Assembly (NCBI GenBank): GCA_900544515.1 | Contig: UQVI01000027.1 | Span: 1-14,399, forward strand | From: an uncultured Oscillospiraceae bacterium | GTDB taxonomy: Bacteria > Bacillota > Clostridia > Oscillospirales > Acutalibacteraceae | DNA: 14,399 bases | Reading direction: 5' to 3' | In this document: positions 12,411 to 14,399 of the stretch, in pieces | Numbering within the stretch: position 1 is the first letter of the stretch | Layout of the letters: every line of letters begins with the position of its first letter | The notes under the pieces: model-generated | Database searches by the model: none | What the model saw: the letters and a program-made list of their open reading frames with translations, nothing else | Told to the model about the DNA's origin: nothing | Program-made: the position numbers and the translations under genes

Positions 12411-13472
12411 TTAATCAACCTTTACAATCCAACCCATATCGTCTGCAATTCTGCCAAACTGCATGCCGGTAAGCGTATCATAAAGCTTCTGTGTAAGCTC
12501 GCCTGTCTTGAAATCATTGATTTCAATGGTATCACCCTCATATGTAAGACCGCCTACAGGGCTGATAACAGCTGCTGTACCTGTGCCGAATACCTCTTCA
12601 AGTTTACCATTCTTAGCTGCTTCCATAATGAAATCAATTGTGAATCTTGTTTCATTTACCTTATAGCCCCATGATTTGAGAAGTTCGATACAGCTCATTC
12701 TTGTAATACCCGGAAGAACGGTACCAACTGTAGGTGCAGTGTAAATCTCACCATCAACCTTGAACATAATGTTCATTGAGCCAACCTCTTCAACATACTT
12801 TCTTTCAACACCGTCAAGCCATAATACCTGAGAATAGCCAAGCTTATGACCTTTTTCGGATGCGATAATGGATGCTGCGTAGTTGCCGCCGCATTTGATG
12901 TAACCTGTTCCGCCCGGAGTAGCACGTACATACTCATCCTCAACATAAATCTTAACAGGGTTCATACCTTCTTCGTAATAAGCACCTGATGGTGAGCAGA
13001 TAATGATAAACTTGTACTCATCAGCAGCCTTAACACCGAGAACAGGCTCAGTTGCGATTGTGAAAGGACGGATGTAAAGGCTTGTCTCAGGTTCTGAAGG
13101 AACCCAGTCCTTTTCAACACTTACAAGTGCCTTGACAGCATCAACAAAGTCCTCAACAGGAATTTCAGGAATACAGAGTCTGTTATGCGTTGACTGCATT
13201 CTTTCAGCATTTTTGTCAGGTCTGAAGAGCTGAACATCACCTTCAGGCGTTCTGTATGCTTTTAAGCCCTCAAAGCATTCCTGAGCATAGTGGAATACGA
13301 GAGCAGACGGGTCAAGAGTGAGCGGCTGATAAGGTACGATTCTTGCATCGTGCCAGCCTTCACCTGTCTTGTAATCCATAATAAACATATGGTCAGTGAA
13401 AATGTGACCAAACCCCAGCTTGCCCTGTGGCTTTTCCTTTGGTGTTTTTGTGAGTTCATACTTGATTTCCAT
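12411..13472 (-). CDS. ilvE: Branched-chain amino acid aminotransferase
   Basis: A PLP-dependent fold-type IV enzyme that interconverts leucine, isoleucine and valine with their 2-keto acids, using glutamate/2-oxoglutarate. The 353 residues are of the longer BCAT type (TIGR01123-like). The PLP lysine is K193 in GGTGYIKCGGNYAAS. Other signatures are YAQECFEGLKAYR at 62-74, the WLDGVERKYVEEVGSMNIMF region with E229 near the cofactor nitrogen, and GTGTAAVISPVG in the C-terminal half. AGAGG lies about 10 bases before the ATG. The gene follows degV by 34 bases without a visible terminator, so co-transcription from the degV promoter is likely. No T-box or leucine-type leader fits in that gap. Confidence 0.95.
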   Translation of the reverse strand: MEIKYELTKTPKEKPQGKLGFGHIFTDHMFIMDYKTGEGWHDARIVPYQPLTLDPSALVFHYAQECFEGLKAYRTPEGDVQLFRPDKNAERMQSTHNRLCIPEIPVEDFVDAVKALVSVEKDWVPSEPETSLYIRPFTIATEPVLGVKAADEYKFIIICSPSGAYYEEGMNPVKIYVEDEYVRATPGGTGYIKCGGNYAASIIASEKGHKLGYSQVLWLDGVERKYVEEVGSMNIMFKVDGEIYTAPTVGTVLPGITRMSCIELLKSWGYKVNETRFTIDFIMEAAKNGKLEEVFGTGTAAVISPVGGLTYEGDTIEINDFKTGELTQKLYDTLTGMQFGRIADDMGWIVKVD

Positions 13473-13506
13473 TTTTATATTACCTCTTTTAAAATGAATT
13501 TGCTTA

Positions 13507-14361
13507 TTAAAAATTATATGAAACTATGATTCCGCCGTCAGATGCGTAAAGTGAATTAAGACCTGATGCCCTGAGTATTTCCACATTACCGAATGTCGCC
13601 TTTTCTGCAATTTTGGATGCAACAAATTTCGCTCTTTCTTCGCAGCATACGTGAGTGATAATAAGTTTTTTCTCACTTAAATCTGTGTCCTTAACCTCGT
13701 CTGCAATCAGTTTTGTCATTTTTATCAAAGCTCTGTTGATGGTTAAATCCTTTCCTAAAGGAGAAATATTGCCATCTTTTGCTCTGCACACAAGCTTAAG
13801 ATTTATTTTTTCAAGAAGACCTGCAGCAAGAGCAAACAGTCTTCCGTTTTGCTTTAATGCATTAAGGCTGTCAAGGCAGAAATATAATCTTGTATGATTT
13901 ACGATATAATCATTAATATAAGTTACAATTTCATCAAACGCCTTGCCTTCGTCAGCAAGTTTTTTTATTTCTTGAGCAACGATTGTTTCAAGACCTGATG
14001 TTGCAAGAGAGTTGAAAACATATATTTGCTTATCGTTGTTATATTCCTCTTCATAAAGCATTTTTCCCTGAAGAGCGCTGTTGTAGGTACCGCTTAATTT
14101 ATCTGTTATTGTGAGTGCGAATACGGCATCATATTCTCCCTCATATGCTTTTTTGAAAGCATCAGGAGCGGGACAGGCACTCTTGGCTATTCCGTTGTTA
14201 GCCTTGATTCTTGCAATGAAATCATCCTGATCAAAATTTTCATCATCAAAAATATGATAATCTGCTACTTCAAGCGAAAGCGGAACAACCTTTAAGTTAT
14301 CCCATTTTCTCATCTCAGGTGTCAGGTCACAGCAGCTGTCCACAACGATTTTATAACGCAT
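13507..14361 (-). CDS. DegV-family fatty-acid-binding protein (FakB-like)
   Basis: A 284-residue DegV protein. The family binds a long-chain fatty acid and in many Bacillota presents it to the kinase FakA for phosphorylation and entry into phospholipid synthesis. Motifs seen are VDSCCDLTPE at 7-16, the fatty-acid carboxylate loop SACPAPDAF at 61-69, ITDKLSGTYNSA at 85-96, and NALKQNGR in the middle. The C-terminus reads YASDGGIIVSYNF where characterised FakB proteins have an H-x-GPG segment, so this member lacks the usual histidine there. The ATG at 14361 has GAAAGG about 9 bases upstream. No fakA is in the window. Confidence 0.9.
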   Translation of the reverse strand: MRYKIVVDSCCDLTPEMRKWDNLKVVPLSLEVADYHIFDDENFDQDDFIARIKANNGIAKSACPAPDAFKKAYEGEYDAVFALTITDKLSGTYNSALQGKMLYEEEYNNDKQIYVFNSLATSGLETIVAQEIKKLADEGKAFDEIVTYINDYIVNHTRLYFCLDSLNALKQNGRLFALAAGLLEKINLKLVCRAKDGNISPLGKDLTINRALIKMTKLIADEVKDTDLSEKKLIITHVCCEERAKFVASKIAEKATFGNVEILRASGLNSLYASDGGIIVSYNF

Positions 14362-14383
14362 ATATCTATTACCTTTCAGCTTG

Positions 14384-14389
14384 ATTATA
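14384..14389 (-). promoter_or_regulatory. -10 box of the degV promoter
   Basis: TATAAT on the minus strand (within TATATATAATC) lies 22 bases before the degV start codon, leaving a short leader that includes the ribosome site. The -35 box would fall beyond the window end and cannot be checked. Confidence 0.45.
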
Positions 14390-14399
14390 TATAAACTGT

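Noticed and set aside
1..14399. CRISPR arrays, tRNA or rRNA genes, toxin-antitoxin or phage defence genes
   Set aside because: I searched by eye for regularly spaced repeats, tRNA-like ends and known defence domains and saw none.

Overview
The window looks like a contig end from a moderately low-GC Clostridia genome (Bacillota). Gut Oscillospiraceae or Lachnospiraceae relatives fit best. The grounds are AAGGAGG-type ribosome binding sites, a LuxS, a BirA-box-controlled BioY, an L-fucose operon and a DegV protein. This is inferred from gene content; no 16S or marker gene is present. The first 48 bases are not genomic: they are untrimmed Illumina Nextera adapter, so real sequence begins at about base 49.

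Left part (49-1796): the 3' end of a SAM-dependent methyltransferase overlaps a deoxyinosine-type DNA glycosylase gene. That gene ends in a hairpin terminator, and a convergent AraC-family regulator follows.

Fucose module (1797-6351): a 137-base divergent region separates the AraC regulator from fucA-fucU-kinase-fucI. Together these encode the full intracellular route from L-fucose to dihydroxyacetone phosphate plus L-lactaldehyde (mutarotase, isomerase, kinase, aldolase). The kinase is of the rhamnulokinase (RhaB) type. No transporter and no lactaldehyde reductase is present.

Insertion sequence (6352-7206): an 855-base, internally deleted IS3-family (IS150-like) element is flanked by a 5-base duplication, TTTCA. 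It sits exactly in the loop of what was the fuc operon terminator. The two 13-base stem arms now lie on either side of the element and the U-tract is on the far side.

Biotin and glycosidase genes (7212-9304): a BirA-type operator overlaps the -35 box of a strong promoter. It is followed by a structured leader, bioY (biotin ECF S component), and a DUF1284 Cys-rich protein overlapping bioY by ATGA. A separately promoted cytoplasmic GH43 glycosidase comes next, closed by a perfect 19-base-pair bidirectional terminator.

Right part, minus strand (9464-14361): degV and ilvE are 34 bases apart and closed by a hairpin terminator. A tightly packed set follows: rluA-type pseudouridine synthase, a zinc-dependent phospholipase-C-like protein, luxS, and a small methyltransferase. 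The first three overlap by 1-4 bases.

Most of the window is ordinary metabolism. I found no clear new defence or mobile system. The most interesting observations are structural: the IS-split terminator, the IS-end hairpin placed against the transposase start, the BirA-controlled bioY leader with its DUF1284 partner, and the luxS cluster.
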